From Lysinibacillus sp. OF-1 (GTDB taxonomy: Bacteria > Bacillota > Bacilli > Bacillales_A > Planococcaceae): a stretch of DNA of 64,000 nucleotides. The stretch spans positions 682,001 to 746,000 of the forward strand of contig NZ_CP102798.1 of assembly GCF_028356935.1 (NCBI RefSeq). The letters are read 5' to 3'. The translations under genes and the position numbers were made by a program. This document shows positions 46,203 to 55,419 of the stretch, piece by piece. The first letter of the stretch is position 1. Each line of letters opens with the position of its first letter. The notes beneath the pieces were generated by a model that was not told the DNA's origin, did no database searches, and worked only from the letters and a program-made list of their open reading frames with translations.

Positions 46203-49070
46203 GTGAAAAATACTGAAATTGTCGTGCAAGGTGCACGTGCTCATAATTTAAAAAATATCAATGTCACAATTCCACGTGACCAATTAGTCGTATTAACAGG
46301 TTTATCAGGCTCAGGAAAATCTTCTCTAGCATTTGACACAATTTATGCGGAGGGCCAACGTCGTTATGTTGAGTCCCTTTCTGCCTATGCCCGTCAATTT
46401 TTAGGACAAATGGATAAGCCAGATGTCGATGCAATAGAAGGATTATCGCCTGCTATTTCCATTGACCAAAAAACAACGAGTCGTAATCCACGTTCTACGG
46501 TTGGTACGGTAACGGAAATCTATGATTACTTACGATTACTTTATGCACGCATTGGTAAACCGATCTGTCCAAATCATGGCATAGAAATCACTTCCCAAAC
46601 GATTGAGCAGATGGTAGACCGTTTATTATCATATCCAGAAAGAACAAAAATGCAGCTTCTTGCGCCGATGGTTTCTGGACGCAAGGGAACCCATGTTAAA
46701 CTGCTAGAGGATTTAAAAAAGCAAGGGTTTGTTCGTGTGCGAATTGATGGGGAATTACGGGATTTAGATGATGCGATTGATCTTGATAAAAATAAAAAGC
46801 ACTCGATTGAAGTAGTAGTGGACCGTGTTGTTATGAAGGAAGGTATTGCCTCACGGTTGAGTGACTCCTTAGAAACAGCTTTACGTTTGGCTGATGGTCG
46901 TGTACTTGTTGATGTGATGGAGTATGAAGAATTATTATTTAGTGAACATCATGCTTGCCCGATATGTGGTTTTTCTATAGGCGAGCTAGAGCCTCGTATG
47001 TTTTCATTTAATAGCCCGTTTGGTGCTTGCACAAGCTGCGATGGCTTAGGCTCAACACAGGAAGTGGATTTAGATTTAGTCGTTCCAGATTGGGATCGTT
47101 CCTTGTTAGAGCATGCTATTGCTCCATGGGAACCGACTAGTTCACAGTACTATCCACAATTATTAAAAGCGGTGTGTGATCACTACGATATCCCAATGGA
47201 CGTGCCTGTGAAGGATTTACCAAAGGAAAAGATGGATAAGGTTTTATATGGCTCAGGAAAAGACAAAATTCACTTCCATTATGAAAATGAGTTTGGCAAT
47301 GTGCGAGACCAAATGATTGAATTTGAAGGTGTTGTGCGCAATGTGGAACGCCGTTTTAAAGAAACAACATCCGATTATGTTCGTGAGCAAATGGAAAAAT
47401 ATATGGCACAGCAGCCATGTCCGTCCTGTAAAGGTTATCGTTTAAAGCCTGAGACGTTAGCTGTGAAAGTAGCAGATAAGCATATTGGTGAAGTCACACA
47501 ATATTCGATTCAGGAAGCGGACACATTTTTCAAAGAGTTGGATTTAACTGAAAAGGATATGCAAATTGCTCGACTGGTTTTACGAGAAATTGAAGAACGA
47601 TTGGGCTTCCTTGTCAATGTAGGTTTAGATTATTTGACATTGAGTCGTGCAGCAGGGACATTATCAGGCGGAGAGGCGCAACGTATTCGGCTCGCTACAC
47701 AAATCGGCTCACGTTTAACAGGAGTTCTCTATATTTTAGATGAGCCTTCGATTGGTTTGCATCAACGTGATAATGATCGTTTAATTAACACGCTGCAAAA
47801 TATGCGTGATATCGGCAATACGTTAATTGTGGTAGAGCATGATGAAGATACGATGTTGGCAGCCGATTATCTTATTGATGTGGGACCTGGAGCAGGTGTT
47901 CATGGCGGTCAAATTGTGGCAGCAGGCACACCACAGGAAGTTATGAAGAATGAAAACTCTCTAACAGGGCAATATTTAAGTGGTAAAAAATTCATTCCAT
48001 TACCAGTGGAAAGACGTCAACCAAATGGTCGTAAGCTGTCCATTAAAGGCGCTAAGGAAAATAATTTACGTAACGTCAAAGTGGATGTGCCACTGGGTTT
48101 ATTTGTAGCGGTGACAGGTGTGTCAGGCTCTGGGAAATCGACACTGATAAATGAAATTTTATATAAATCATTGGCACAGAAGCTGAATCGTTCAAAGGTT
48201 AAGCCTGGAGAACATAAAGAAGTGACGGGCCTAGAGGAGCTTGAAAAAGTAATCGATATTGACCAATCACCAATTGGTCGTACGCCTCGTTCAAACCCAG
48301 CAACGTATACAGGTGTCTTTGATGATATTCGTGATGTTTTTGCGGCAACAAATGAAGCAAAGGTACGAGGCTATAAAAAAGGTCGCTTTAGCTTTAATGT
48401 TAAAGGTGGACGCTGTGAAGCATGTCGAGGAGATGGCATTATTAAAATCGAAATGCACTTCCTTCCAGATGTTTATGTTCCATGTGAGGTATGTCATGGC
48501 AAACGTTATAATCGTGAAACACTTGAAGTGAAGTATAAAGATAAGAGTATTGCAGATATTCTTGATATGACGATTGAAAATGCAGTAGTGTTTTTCGAAA
48601 ATATTCCTAAAATCCAGCGTAAACTACAAACAATTGTCGATGTGGGCTTGGGCTATATGAAATTGGGACAACCAGCTACCACTTTATCGGGTGGTGAGGC
48701 ACAGCGCGTAAAGCTAGCCTCTGAGTTACACCGACGATCTACAGGGAAATCCTTCTATATTTTGGATGAGCCAACGACAGGTTTACATGCCGATGATATT
48801 GCTCGATTGCTAGTCGTGTTGCAGCGGCTTGTTGAAAATGGGGACTCTGTATTAGTCATTGAGCATAATTTAGACGTTATTAAAACCGCTGATTATATCA
48901 TCGACTTAGGGCCAGAAGGTGGAGATAAAGGTGGCACTATCGTTGCAACAGGTACACCAGAAGAGGTAGTAAAAGTCGCTGGCTCTTACACAGGGAAATA
49001 CTTAAAACCTATCCTGGAACGTGATCGTCTGCGAATGGATGCATTGCTAGTAGAAGCGTCTCAATCTTAA
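46203..49070 (+). CDS. uvrA: Excinuclease ABC subunit A
   Basis: DNA damage sensor with two ABC ATPase modules. The 955-residue protein shows Walker [20 protein letters not shown] and [15 protein letters not shown], signature [12 protein letters not shown] and [12 protein letters not shown], and zinc modules CPICGF...CTSCDG and CEACRGDG...CEVCHGKRY. Start GTG 46203. Same operon as uvrB. Confidence 0.98.
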   Translation: MKNTEIVVQGARAHNLKNINVTIPRDQLVVLTGLSGSGKSSLAFDTIYAEGQRRYVESLSAYARQFLGQMDKPDVDAIEGLSPAISIDQKTTSRNPRSTVGTVTEIYDYLRLLYARIGKPICPNHGIEITSQTIEQMVDRLLSYPERTKMQLLAPMVSGRKGTHVKLLEDLKKQGFVRVRIDGELRDLDDAIDLDKNKKHSIEVVVDRVVMKEGIASRLSDSLETALRLADGRVLVDVMEYEELLFSEHHACPICGFSIGELEPRMFSFNSPFGACTSCDGLGSTQEVDLDLVVPDWDRSLLEHAIAPWEPTSSQYYPQLLKAVCDHYDIPMDVPVKDLPKEKMDKVLYGSGKDKIHFHYENEFGNVRDQMIEFEGVVRNVERRFKETTSDYVREQMEKYMAQQPCPSCKGYRLKPETLAVKVADKHIGEVTQYSIQEADTFFKELDLTEKDMQIARLVLREIEERLGFLVNVGLDYLTLSRAAGTLSGGEAQRIRLATQIGSRLTGVLYILDEPSIGLHQRDNDRLINTLQNMRDIGNTLIVVEHDEDTMLAADYLIDVGPGAGVHGGQIVAAGTPQEVMKNENSLTGQYLSGKKFIPLPVERRQPNGRKLSIKGAKENNLRNVKVDVPLGLFVAVTGVSGSGKSTLINEILYKSLAQKLNRSKVKPGEHKEVTGLEELEKVIDIDQSPIGRTPRSNPATYTGVFDDIRDVFAATNEAKVRGYKKGRFSFNVKGGRCEACRGDGIIKIEMHFLPDVYVPCEVCHGKRYNRETLEVKYKDKSIADILDMTIENAVVFFENIPKIQRKLQTIVDVGLGYMKLGQPATTLSGGEAQRVKLASELHRRSTGKSFYILDEPTTGLHADDIARLLVVLQRLVENGDSVLVIEHNLDVIKTADYIIDLGPEGGDKGGTIVATGTPEEVVKVAGSYTGKYLKPILERDRLRMDALLVEASQS

Positions 49071-49158
49071 CAGACCCAATTTATTCAATTTTGCAGTGAA
49101 ACTTTTCATATGATGAATCGTATAAATAGTATAACGAACTGAGGGAGGCTATTTATTT

Positions 49159-50349
49159 ATGCAAAATGAACGTCAACGAATTTTAGAACTTGTAGAAAAA
49201 GGAACGATTTCGGCACAAGAGGCGATTACATTACTAGAAGCATTAGAGCAACCTGGCAAGTCTACTCAAAATGTTATGGATGATGTGTCAAAAGAGGCGC
49301 AATCCTTTTCAACTGAAAAAGAAGAGTCACTATTTGAAGAAAAATCAAAAGATGGTGACAAGAAAAAAGATGATTTTATGAAATATTTCCAAGATGAAAT
49401 GCAAGATTTTCGTAAGGATTTAACGCAAATCGGTTCTCTTTTTATGGATATGATGAATACCGCTGTTAAAAAGGTAAAGGAATTTGATGTAGCATCTCCA
49501 TTTGGAGATAAAATTGAATTTACACATACAGAAGAAGTGGCAGCTGCTAACGTAGACAATGTTATTGTTGAATTGCCAAATGGTAATTTCTCATTGGAAG
49601 CAAGTGGAGGAGATACGATTCAGGTAGTTTGTAAGGTGAAAGCACCGCTGATGAATGAGAGCGAGGAAGAAACACGCAATCACTTTTTAGAGCAATTTGT
49701 TGTAAAAGAGGATGAGCGTTCACTTCGCATTTTAAGCCAATTAAAGCTTGTTCAAGTCAATGTAAAGGTGCAAGTACCTAAGGATAAACTTGAAAAATTA
49801 TCTGTTCGTCTCATGAATGGTAGTGCGTCACTACAGGATATAGAATTTGAAGAATTAAAAGTTAAAACATTGAACGGAGCTATTAAAGGCACTAAGTTTA
49901 ATTTTGGAAAAGCGGAAGTGGACTCTTCTAATGGTTCCATTGAATTAACGAATGTTCGTGGTAAGGATTTAGAGGCTGAAACATTGAATGGACGTGTTTA
50001 TTTAGATGGAGCTTTGGATGAGGTAGAGGCGAAGTCTGTCAATGGACATGTAGTGGTAACAACTTGTTCCACAAATTCATCTAAAATAAAAGCTCAAACA
50101 GTTGCTGGAGCGGTGGAAATATATGTCCCACGTACCATTTCATTAAGTGGTAAAGTTGTGACGAATTTCGGGAAAGTAGATGTAGGCATTCAGGATGTTT
50201 CTAAAATGGAGTCACAGGACCAATTCCTATCCAAAGTAGTACGCTTTGATAAAGAAGTTGAAAGTGCAAATCGCTTATTTATCGAAGGCGAATCGAAAAC
50301 TGGCGCCGTTTTAGTGCGCTACACAACAACGGACGAACAACAAATGTAA
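49159..50349 (+). CDS. DUF4097 family beta-repeat protein, YvlB-like
   Basis: The 396-residue protein has an N-terminal short helical module (RQRILELVEKGTISAQEAITLLEAL) like YvlB/SHOCT-type starts, a charged coiled-coil linker (about 45-110) and a C-terminal DUF4097 right-handed beta-repeat domain with many short turns (VELPNGNFSLEASGG, LMNGSASLQDIEF, SSNGSIELTNVRG, SVNGHVVVTTC). B. subtilis YvlB has this form, in the yvlABCD group near uvrA and tied to cell-envelope stress; only this gene is present here. Function unknown. GAGGGAGG ribosome site. Confidence 0.82.
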   Translation: MQNERQRILELVEKGTISAQEAITLLEALEQPGKSTQNVMDDVSKEAQSFSTEKEESLFEEKSKDGDKKKDDFMKYFQDEMQDFRKDLTQIGSLFMDMMNTAVKKVKEFDVASPFGDKIEFTHTEEVAAANVDNVIVELPNGNFSLEASGGDTIQVVCKVKAPLMNESEEETRNHFLEQFVVKEDERSLRILSQLKLVQVNVKVQVPKDKLEKLSVRLMNGSASLQDIEFEELKVKTLNGAIKGTKFNFGKAEVDSSNGSIELTNVRGKDLEAETLNGRVYLDGALDEVEAKSVNGHVVVTTCSTNSSKIKAQTVAGAVEIYVPRTISLSGKVVTNFGKVDVGIQDVSKMESQDQFLSKVVRFDKEVESANRLFIEGESKTGAVLVRYTTTDEQQM

Positions 50350-50353
50350 CATG

Positions 50354-50383
50354 GGAAGCATTCAGGCGAAAGCTTGAATGCTT
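50354..50383 (+). terminator. Hairpin after the DUF4097 gene
   Basis: Stem GAAGCATTCAAGC-type with its complement GCTTGAATGCTTC; the T tract behind it is poor, so termination strength is doubtful. Confidence 0.45.
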
Positions 50384-50533
50384 CTTGCGATTTCAAACAG
50401 TATTCGACTTGGTTTATCGTCGATTGCTGTTTTTATTTTTGTCATTTTTTTAATGATAATGGCAATGAAAGAACGAAATAGAAGGAACTGGCACGTATTG
50501 AAATGAAACTGTAATAAAAAAACAGAAATAGAG

Positions 50534-50542
50534 TGCTATAAT
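50534..50542 (+). promoter_or_regulatory. Extended -10 promoter of ftsEX
   Basis: TGC-TATAAT, perfect extended -10, 50 bases before ftsE; no clear -35. Confidence 0.5.
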
Positions 50543-50591
50543 AGTAAAAGAAATACCTCTTACATAGATGAGAGTTTTAGGTGGTTTAATC

Positions 50592-51278
50592 ATGATAGAA
50601 ATGAAAAATGTGACAAAGAAGTACCCAAACGGTGTAGTTGCGACAAATGGTATTTCCGTTAATATAAAGCAAGGCGAATTTGTGTATGTAGTTGGTCCAA
50701 GTGGAGCAGGTAAATCTACATTTATTAAATTGATGTATCGTGAAGAAAAGGCAACATCAGGGCAAATTATAGTCAATGGTATTGATTTAGCAACATTAAA
50801 AAATAAGAAGGTCCCTTTTTTGCGCCGTCAACTTGGCGTAGTTTTCCAGGACTTCAAATTACTACCTCGTTTGAATGTTTATGAGAATGTAGCATTTGCA
50901 CTTGAAGTAATTGAGGAAAATCCAGATGAAATCCGACGTCGTGTGATGGAAGTATTAGAACTGGTGGGATTAAAGCATAAAGCAAGAATGTTCCCGAATG
51001 AGCTTTCAGGTGGGGAACAGCAACGAGTGTCGATTGCACGCTCAATCGTCAATGTTCCTAAAGTGGTGATTGCAGATGAACCAACAGGGAACCTCGATCC
51101 TGAAACATCGTGGGAAATCATGAATTTATTTGAGGAAATTAATGCTCGAGGGACAACCATTGTGATGGCGACCCATAACCGTGAAATTGTCAATACGATT
51201 CGTCGTCGTGTTATCGCAATTGAAGGCGGTTTAATTGTCCGTGATGAACACGGAGGTGAATACGGCTATGAAATTTAA
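50592..51278 (+). CDS. ftsE: Cell division ATP-binding protein FtsE
   Basis: ATPase of the FtsEX complex, which controls peptidoglycan hydrolases across the membrane. The 228-residue ABC protein has Walker A VVGPSGAGKSTFIKLMYRE, signature ELSGGEQQRVSIARSIV and Walker B VVIADEPTGNLDPETSW. The frame extends to 50568, but AGGTGG and family N-termini (MIEMKNVTKKYPNG) favour ATG 50592. It overlaps ftsX by 11 bases. Confidence 0.97.
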   Translation: MIEMKNVTKKYPNGVVATNGISVNIKQGEFVYVVGPSGAGKSTFIKLMYREEKATSGQIIVNGIDLATLKNKKVPFLRRQLGVVFQDFKLLPRLNVYENVAFALEVIEENPDEIRRRVMEVLELVGLKHKARMFPNELSGGEQQRVSIARSIVNVPKVVIADEPTGNLDPETSWEIMNLFEEINARGTTIVMATHNREIVNTIRRRVIAIEGGLIVRDEHGGEYGYEI

Positions 51279-52152
51279 TACAGTAAAGCGCCACTTCCGA
51301 GAAAGTGTGAAATCACTTGGCCGAAATAGCTGGATGACCATTGCGTCTGTCAGTGCCGTAACAGTTACGCTTATACTAGTAGGCGTTTTTGCGCTTATTA
51401 TGATGAATTTAAATAAAGTAGCGACTGATTTAGAAAACGATGTTGAGATTAAAGTTTTAATTGATGAGACAGCAGATGAAGCTGCAGAAAAAGCACTCGT
51501 CGAAAAAGTCAAAAAATTGCCTGGTGTGTCAGAGATGACCTATTCCACTAAGGAAGATGAGTTAACTAAGTTAGTAAAAGATTTTGGTGATGATTTTAAG
51601 CTATTTGAACAAAGCAACCCTTTACGTAATGTAATCTATGTAAAAGCTGCTGATCCCCAGCAAACAGCTAAAATTGCAAAAGCGATAGATAAATATGAGT
51701 ATACGTATGACGTTATGTATGGCGAAGGAAAAGTTGAAAAACTATTTAACTTCTTAAATATTAGTCGTAATGTAGGCATCGTACTTATTTTAGGGTTATT
51801 ATTCACGGCGATTTTCTTAATTTCGAATACAATTCGTATTACTATTATTGCTCGTAGAGATGAAATTGAAATTATGAAACTTGTAGGGGCTACGAATTCA
51901 TTCGTACGTATCCCATTCCTATTGGAAGGTATGTGGCTCGGAATTTTAGGTTCGATTATTCCGATTGCGGTTGTCACAACCCTTTACCACAATGTATATA
52001 AAATTATTGCACCACGTTTACAAGGTGAGCTAATTCAATTACTTGATTTTTCTCCACTTGTGTATCAGGTGAGCGGTCTCCTGTTACTCATTGGCGTGCT
52101 TATCGGTGTTTGGGGAAGCTTTATGTCAGTGCGTAAGTTTTTAAAAATTTAG
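51268..52152 (+). CDS. ftsX: Cell division protein FtsX
   Basis: Membrane partner of FtsE. The 294-residue protein has a cytoplasmic N-terminus (MKFNTVKRHFRESVKSLGRN), a first membrane helix (about 22-46), a large extracellular loop (about 47-165) that contacts the hydrolase, and three more helices at the C-terminus with the FtsX segment TIRITIIARRDEIEIMKLVG. ATG 51268 has GGAGGTG upstream; longer frame to 51235 is overlap with ftsE. Confidence 0.96.
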   Translation: MKFNTVKRHFRESVKSLGRNSWMTIASVSAVTVTLILVGVFALIMMNLNKVATDLENDVEIKVLIDETADEAAEKALVEKVKKLPGVSEMTYSTKEDELTKLVKDFGDDFKLFEQSNPLRNVIYVKAADPQQTAKIAKAIDKYEYTYDVMYGEGKVEKLFNFLNISRNVGIVLILGLLFTAIFLISNTIRITIIARRDEIEIMKLVGATNSFVRIPFLLEGMWLGILGSIIPIAVVTTLYHNVYKIIAPRLQGELIQLLDFSPLVYQVSGLLLLIGVLIGVWGSFMSVRKFLKI

Positions 52153-52206
52153 TCACAACGGATATTTGTGAAGAAGAAAAAGAATAGTCGAAGGGGAGTT
52201 CAATCG

Positions 52207-53514
52207 GTGAAAAGTAAGGCGAAAAAAACATTGAAAACACTTGCAGCAGCATCTGCTCTATTTCTTTTTATCCAAACTCCATCAGCATATGCAACAAGTT
52301 TATCGGATTTAAAAGAAGAAAAGAAACAAATCGAAACAAAGAAATATGATTTAAATTCATCCATTAGTAATAAGTCAAATGCCATCACGGCTAATCAAGA
52401 AAAGCAACAAAAAATCTTAGATCAAATTCAAGCATTGAACGCTGAAATCGACAAAACCAATAGTAATATTAAAAATGTTCAAGCAGATATTCATACAACA
52501 AATGAAGAAATAAAAAAATTAGAAGCTTCCATTAAAGAACTTCTGCATAAAATTGAAGAGCGAGATTTATTATTACAAGAACGTGCACGTGCGATTCAAG
52601 CTGGTGGCTCGGTAAGCTATTTAGATGTTTTGCTTGGATCTAATAGCTTTGTAGACTTCATTGATCGCTTCTCTGCAGTTAATGCACTATTAGAAGCGGA
52701 TCGTCAAATTATTCAAGATCAAAAAGATGATAAACAACAGTTAGAAGAGCAAAAGCAAAGTGTAGAAGAAAAACGTCAAAAATTGGAAGGCAAGAAAGCT
52801 GAGCTTGAACAATTAAAGGCATCTTTAGATAGCCAAAAAGCTGAGAAAAATAAACTAGTTGACCAATTAGAAAAAGAGCAAGAAAAGCTCAAATCTGAAA
52901 AAGTATTACTTGAAAAAGAGTACTCAGAAGCATTAGAAGTAAGCCAAGAATTACAAGATCAAATCATTGCTGAGCAAAAACGTTTAGCTGAAATTGCTCG
53001 TCAACAAGAAGCAAAACGTAAAGCAGCTGCTGCGGCGGCAGCGGCTGCAGCAGCCAACAATGGTGGTGGTTCATCAGGTGGTACTGTGAACGCGCCTCAA
53101 TCAAATGGTACTTGGATTAAACCAACGAACGGCCGCCTAACATCACCTTATGGCTGGCGTAATATTGGAGCTGGCCCTGAATTCCATTACGGTGTGGACC
53201 TTGCAAATGCAACAGGAACACCGATTTGGGCAGCGGCGGATGGTGTAGTTTCTTATGCAGCACCACTTAGTTCTTATGGTAATGTTGTCATTTTAACGCA
53301 CTCAGTTGATGGACAAATTTATACAACAGTTTATGCCCATTTAAGTGCATTTAATGTTAGTGTAGGACAAGAAGTAACACAAGGTCAGCAAATTGCAGCA
53401 ATGGGTAGTACAGGTCGCTCTACTGGCCCTCACTTACACTTTGAAGTGCATATTGGTCCTTGGCGAGGACAAGCTGTGGGCAGTGTAAACCCACTAAAAT
53501 ATATTCCATTGTAA
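52207..53514 (+). CDS. Murein hydrolase activator/M23 peptidase (EnvC/PcsB-like), FtsEX partner
   Basis: Secreted peptidoglycan hydrolase of 435 residues: signal peptide (KTLAAASALFLFIQTPSAYA), coiled-coil region (about 30-265), an alanine run then Gly/Ser linker (about 275-300), and a catalytic M23 domain with zinc ligands in HYGVDLANATG, YAHLSAF and GPHLHFEVHIG, all intact. Its place 54 bases after ftsX suggests activation by FtsEX, as for PcsB or EnvC; B. subtilis uses CwlO instead. Start GTG 52207 is backed by AAGGGGAG; an in-frame GTG at 52168 lacks a site. A terminator follows. Confidence 0.9.
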   Translation: MKSKAKKTLKTLAAASALFLFIQTPSAYATSLSDLKEEKKQIETKKYDLNSSISNKSNAITANQEKQQKILDQIQALNAEIDKTNSNIKNVQADIHTTNEEIKKLEASIKELLHKIEERDLLLQERARAIQAGGSVSYLDVLLGSNSFVDFIDRFSAVNALLEADRQIIQDQKDDKQQLEEQKQSVEEKRQKLEGKKAELEQLKASLDSQKAEKNKLVDQLEKEQEKLKSEKVLLEKEYSEALEVSQELQDQIIAEQKRLAEIARQQEAKRKAAAAAAAAAAANNGGGSSGGTVNAPQSNGTWIKPTNGRLTSPYGWRNIGAGPEFHYGVDLANATGTPIWAAADGVVSYAAPLSSYGNVVILTHSVDGQIYTTVYAHLSAFNVSVGQEVTQGQQIAAMGSTGRSTGPHLHFEVHIGPWRGQAVGSVNPLKYIPL

Positions 53515-53522
53515 AATAGAAC

Positions 53523-53560
53523 AGCTATACATTAGAGAATTCTAGTGTATAGCTTTTTTT
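53523..53560 (+). terminator. Terminator after the M23 gene
   Basis: Stem AGCTATACATTAGA with its near complement around GAATTC, then TTTTTTT. Confidence 0.85.
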
Positions 53561-53774
53561 ATTTCATCTATATCTTTAGAAGATAAGAACTCCCTCCTCT
53601 ATGAGTAACGGCTATTATAAGATTCTATTTAATGTTATGATGAATATATACATAGTGGGGTATTTTTAACAGATGTTAATTTCTGAAGATTTTCTGAACA
53701 CAGTGTGAAATATTCTTATTTTAAAAGGGTTCTATGCTATGCTGTATCTAACTTTCGGAGGAGGATTTGTTGGA

Positions 53775-54407
53775 GTGATTAATACAGAGTGGTACTCGAT
53801 TCGAGCACTAACTTTACCAGCTACTGCAGTGGCTTTACTCATTACATTTTTTATAGTGTGGCTCATATTACGCGTGCAATTTTCAAAAAAATGGTCTGAA
53901 GTATATGCTGATGCGATTTTTACATTTCTCATTGTTTGGAAACTAAGCCTACTTGTGACTGATTTCAAAGCTGTTGTGAATAATCCAATGTCATTACTTT
54001 ATTTCAATGGCGGTACAATAGGTGTTTATCTCGGCGTCATCGTAGTGTCCTTACAAATATGGAGAAAGCGGCACAATCTTCAGCTTGAAAAACAAGATAT
54101 TATCCCTTGTAGCTGGGCTATTATTTTAACGCAATCTATTTACCAAATGATTGTCGTGCTACTCAATGACAACACTACATCGAGTGAAATCATTACATTA
54201 GTTGTGCTAAGTGTATTAACCATCATCATATTATGGAAACTAGCAGCGATGAAACAAGCTTTATTATTGTATACAGTTGGCTATTTGATCGTAGCTCTCT
54301 TCCAAACCCTTGGTATATGGCAAACAACTGTGGGTGTGAGTGTAGTACTACTTTGTTTGGGATTAGCCATTCAATATGAACGAATCAATGTGGGAGGTAA
54401 AGAATGA
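53775..54407 (+). CDS. Integral membrane protein upstream of a ResA-like thioredoxin
   Basis: Unrecognised family. The 210-residue protein has about six or seven hydrophobic helices (for example [53 protein letters not shown]) and no cysteine motif typical of CcdA, though a lone cysteine sits in [13 protein letters not shown] 53775 is chosen because GGAGGAGGA lies ten bases before it; an in-frame ATG at 53739 lacks a site. It overlaps the thioredoxin gene by four bases, so it may help redox transfer or anchor a complex with it. Inference only. Confidence 0.6.
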   Translation: MINTEWYSIRALTLPATAVALLITFFIVWLILRVQFSKKWSEVYADAIFTFLIVWKLSLLVTDFKAVVNNPMSLLYFNGGTIGVYLGVIVVSLQIWRKRHNLQLEKQDIIPCSWAIILTQSIYQMIVVLLNDNTTSSEIITLVVLSVLTIIILWKLAAMKQALLLYTVGYLIVALFQTLGIWQTTVGVSVVLLCLGLAIQYERINVGGKE

Positions 54408-54991
54408 AAAAAAATATTGGGCTACTGATCGTTGTGCTATTAGTGATTGCGATGATTGGTACATATGTGAGACAACAAATTAACGAAGAACGTGCTATTG
54501 AAAAGTCTGCTCTTGGTAAGGATATGGAGGAGCTAGAAACGGGTTTAAAAAAAGGGGATATACCGCCTGATTTCACCTTAACAAGCTTAGACGGAGAAGA
54601 TATCACATTAAGTGATTTGCGTGGAAAAAAGGTTGTACTAAATTTCTGGGCGACATGGTGCCCACCTTGTAAGGCGGAAATGCCGCATATGCAAAGTTTC
54701 TACGATGAGTATGCTAAAGAGAAAAACGTTGAAATTATAGCTGTCAATTTAACAAGTGCAGAACGGGATGTGACTGCCGATGCCAAAGTAGACACAGTGA
54801 TGACATTTAGAGATAGCTTTGAGCTAACATTCCCCATTTTATTGGACCCAGACAATGACGCTGGCTTAGATTATCAAATCATCACCATTCCAACCACTTA
54901 TTTTATTGATTCCAACGGCTATATCCAACGCGCCATCAGAGGACCAATGGATGTAGATATGTTAAATGATTATGTAGATGCACTAGATTAA
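54404..54991 (+). CDS. Membrane-anchored thiol-disulfide oxidoreductase, ResA/TlpA-like
   Basis: Extracytoplasmic thioredoxin-fold reductase. The 195-residue protein has an N-terminal membrane anchor (about 5-24), then the fold with [21 protein letters not shown], the active site [14 protein letters not shown] (CPPC), an LTSAERD-type insert and cis-proline region [14 protein letters not shown]. ResA reduces apocytochrome c; whether this is ResA or a paralogue such as StoA cannot be decided. Coupled with the membrane protein upstream; terminator follows. Confidence 0.88.
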   Translation: MKKNIGLLIVVLLVIAMIGTYVRQQINEERAIEKSALGKDMEELETGLKKGDIPPDFTLTSLDGEDITLSDLRGKKVVLNFWATWCPPCKAEMPHMQSFYDEYAKEKNVEIIAVNLTSAERDVTADAKVDTVMTFRDSFELTFPILLDPDNDAGLDYQIITIPTTYFIDSNGYIQRAIRGPMDVDMLNDYVDALD

Positions 54992-54996
54992 TTCAT

Positions 54997-55045
54997 AAAA
55001 AATCTGTTCGTTTTCTATAGTAGAAACGAGCAGATTTTTTATTTT
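54997..55045 (+). terminator. Terminator after the ResA-like gene
   Basis: Stem AAAATCTG with CAGATTTT, inner TCGTTT/AAACGA, loop about 10 bases, T run. Confidence 0.8.
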
Positions 55046-55058
55046 TATAAGAATTAAG

Positions 55059-55310
55059 GAAATACTCGCGGAGTCAGAGGAAATACTCGCGGAGTCAGAG
55101 GAAATACTCGCGGAGTCAGAGGAAATACTCGCGGAGTCAGAGGAAATACTCGCGGAGTCAGAGGAAATACTCGCGGAGTCAGAGGGAATACTCGCGAAGG
55201 CAGAGGAAATACTCGCGGAGCCAGAGGAAATACTCGCGGAGACAGAGGGAATGCTCGCGGAGGCAGAGGGAATACTCGCGGAGCAAAGGAAAATACTCTC
55301 GAAGCAACAA
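55059..55310. repeat. Tandem array of 21-bp units (about 12 copies)
   Basis: Six perfect copies of a 21-bp unit (GAAATACTCGCGGAG then TCAGAG; 55059-55184) followed by five or six copies with one to four changes (55185-55310). Each unit holds a small inverted repeat ACTC-GCG-GAGT. It lies in the gap between a terminator and the ctpB gene, is more GC-rich than its surroundings and has no spacers, so it is a minisatellite, not CRISPR. As 21 is a multiple of three, it leaves open frames on both strands, but none has a proper start. Confidence 0.95.
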
Positions 55311-55419
55311 CCAACACCCATGAGAAAAGTGAAATATTCTCTCTTCATAAATTTGAAAGGTAATCTTGTATGTTTGAAAAAATAGAGTCATACAGTAAAA
55401 GAGACGGAGGAGGGAAGAA

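Noticed and set aside
52168..52206. GTG 52168 as start of the M23 hydrolase
   Set aside because: No ribosome site; the 13 extra basic residues would precede an otherwise normal signal peptide that starts with a well-placed site at 52207.
55059..55310. CRISPR array
   Set aside because: Units are contiguous with no spacers, and no cas genes are near.
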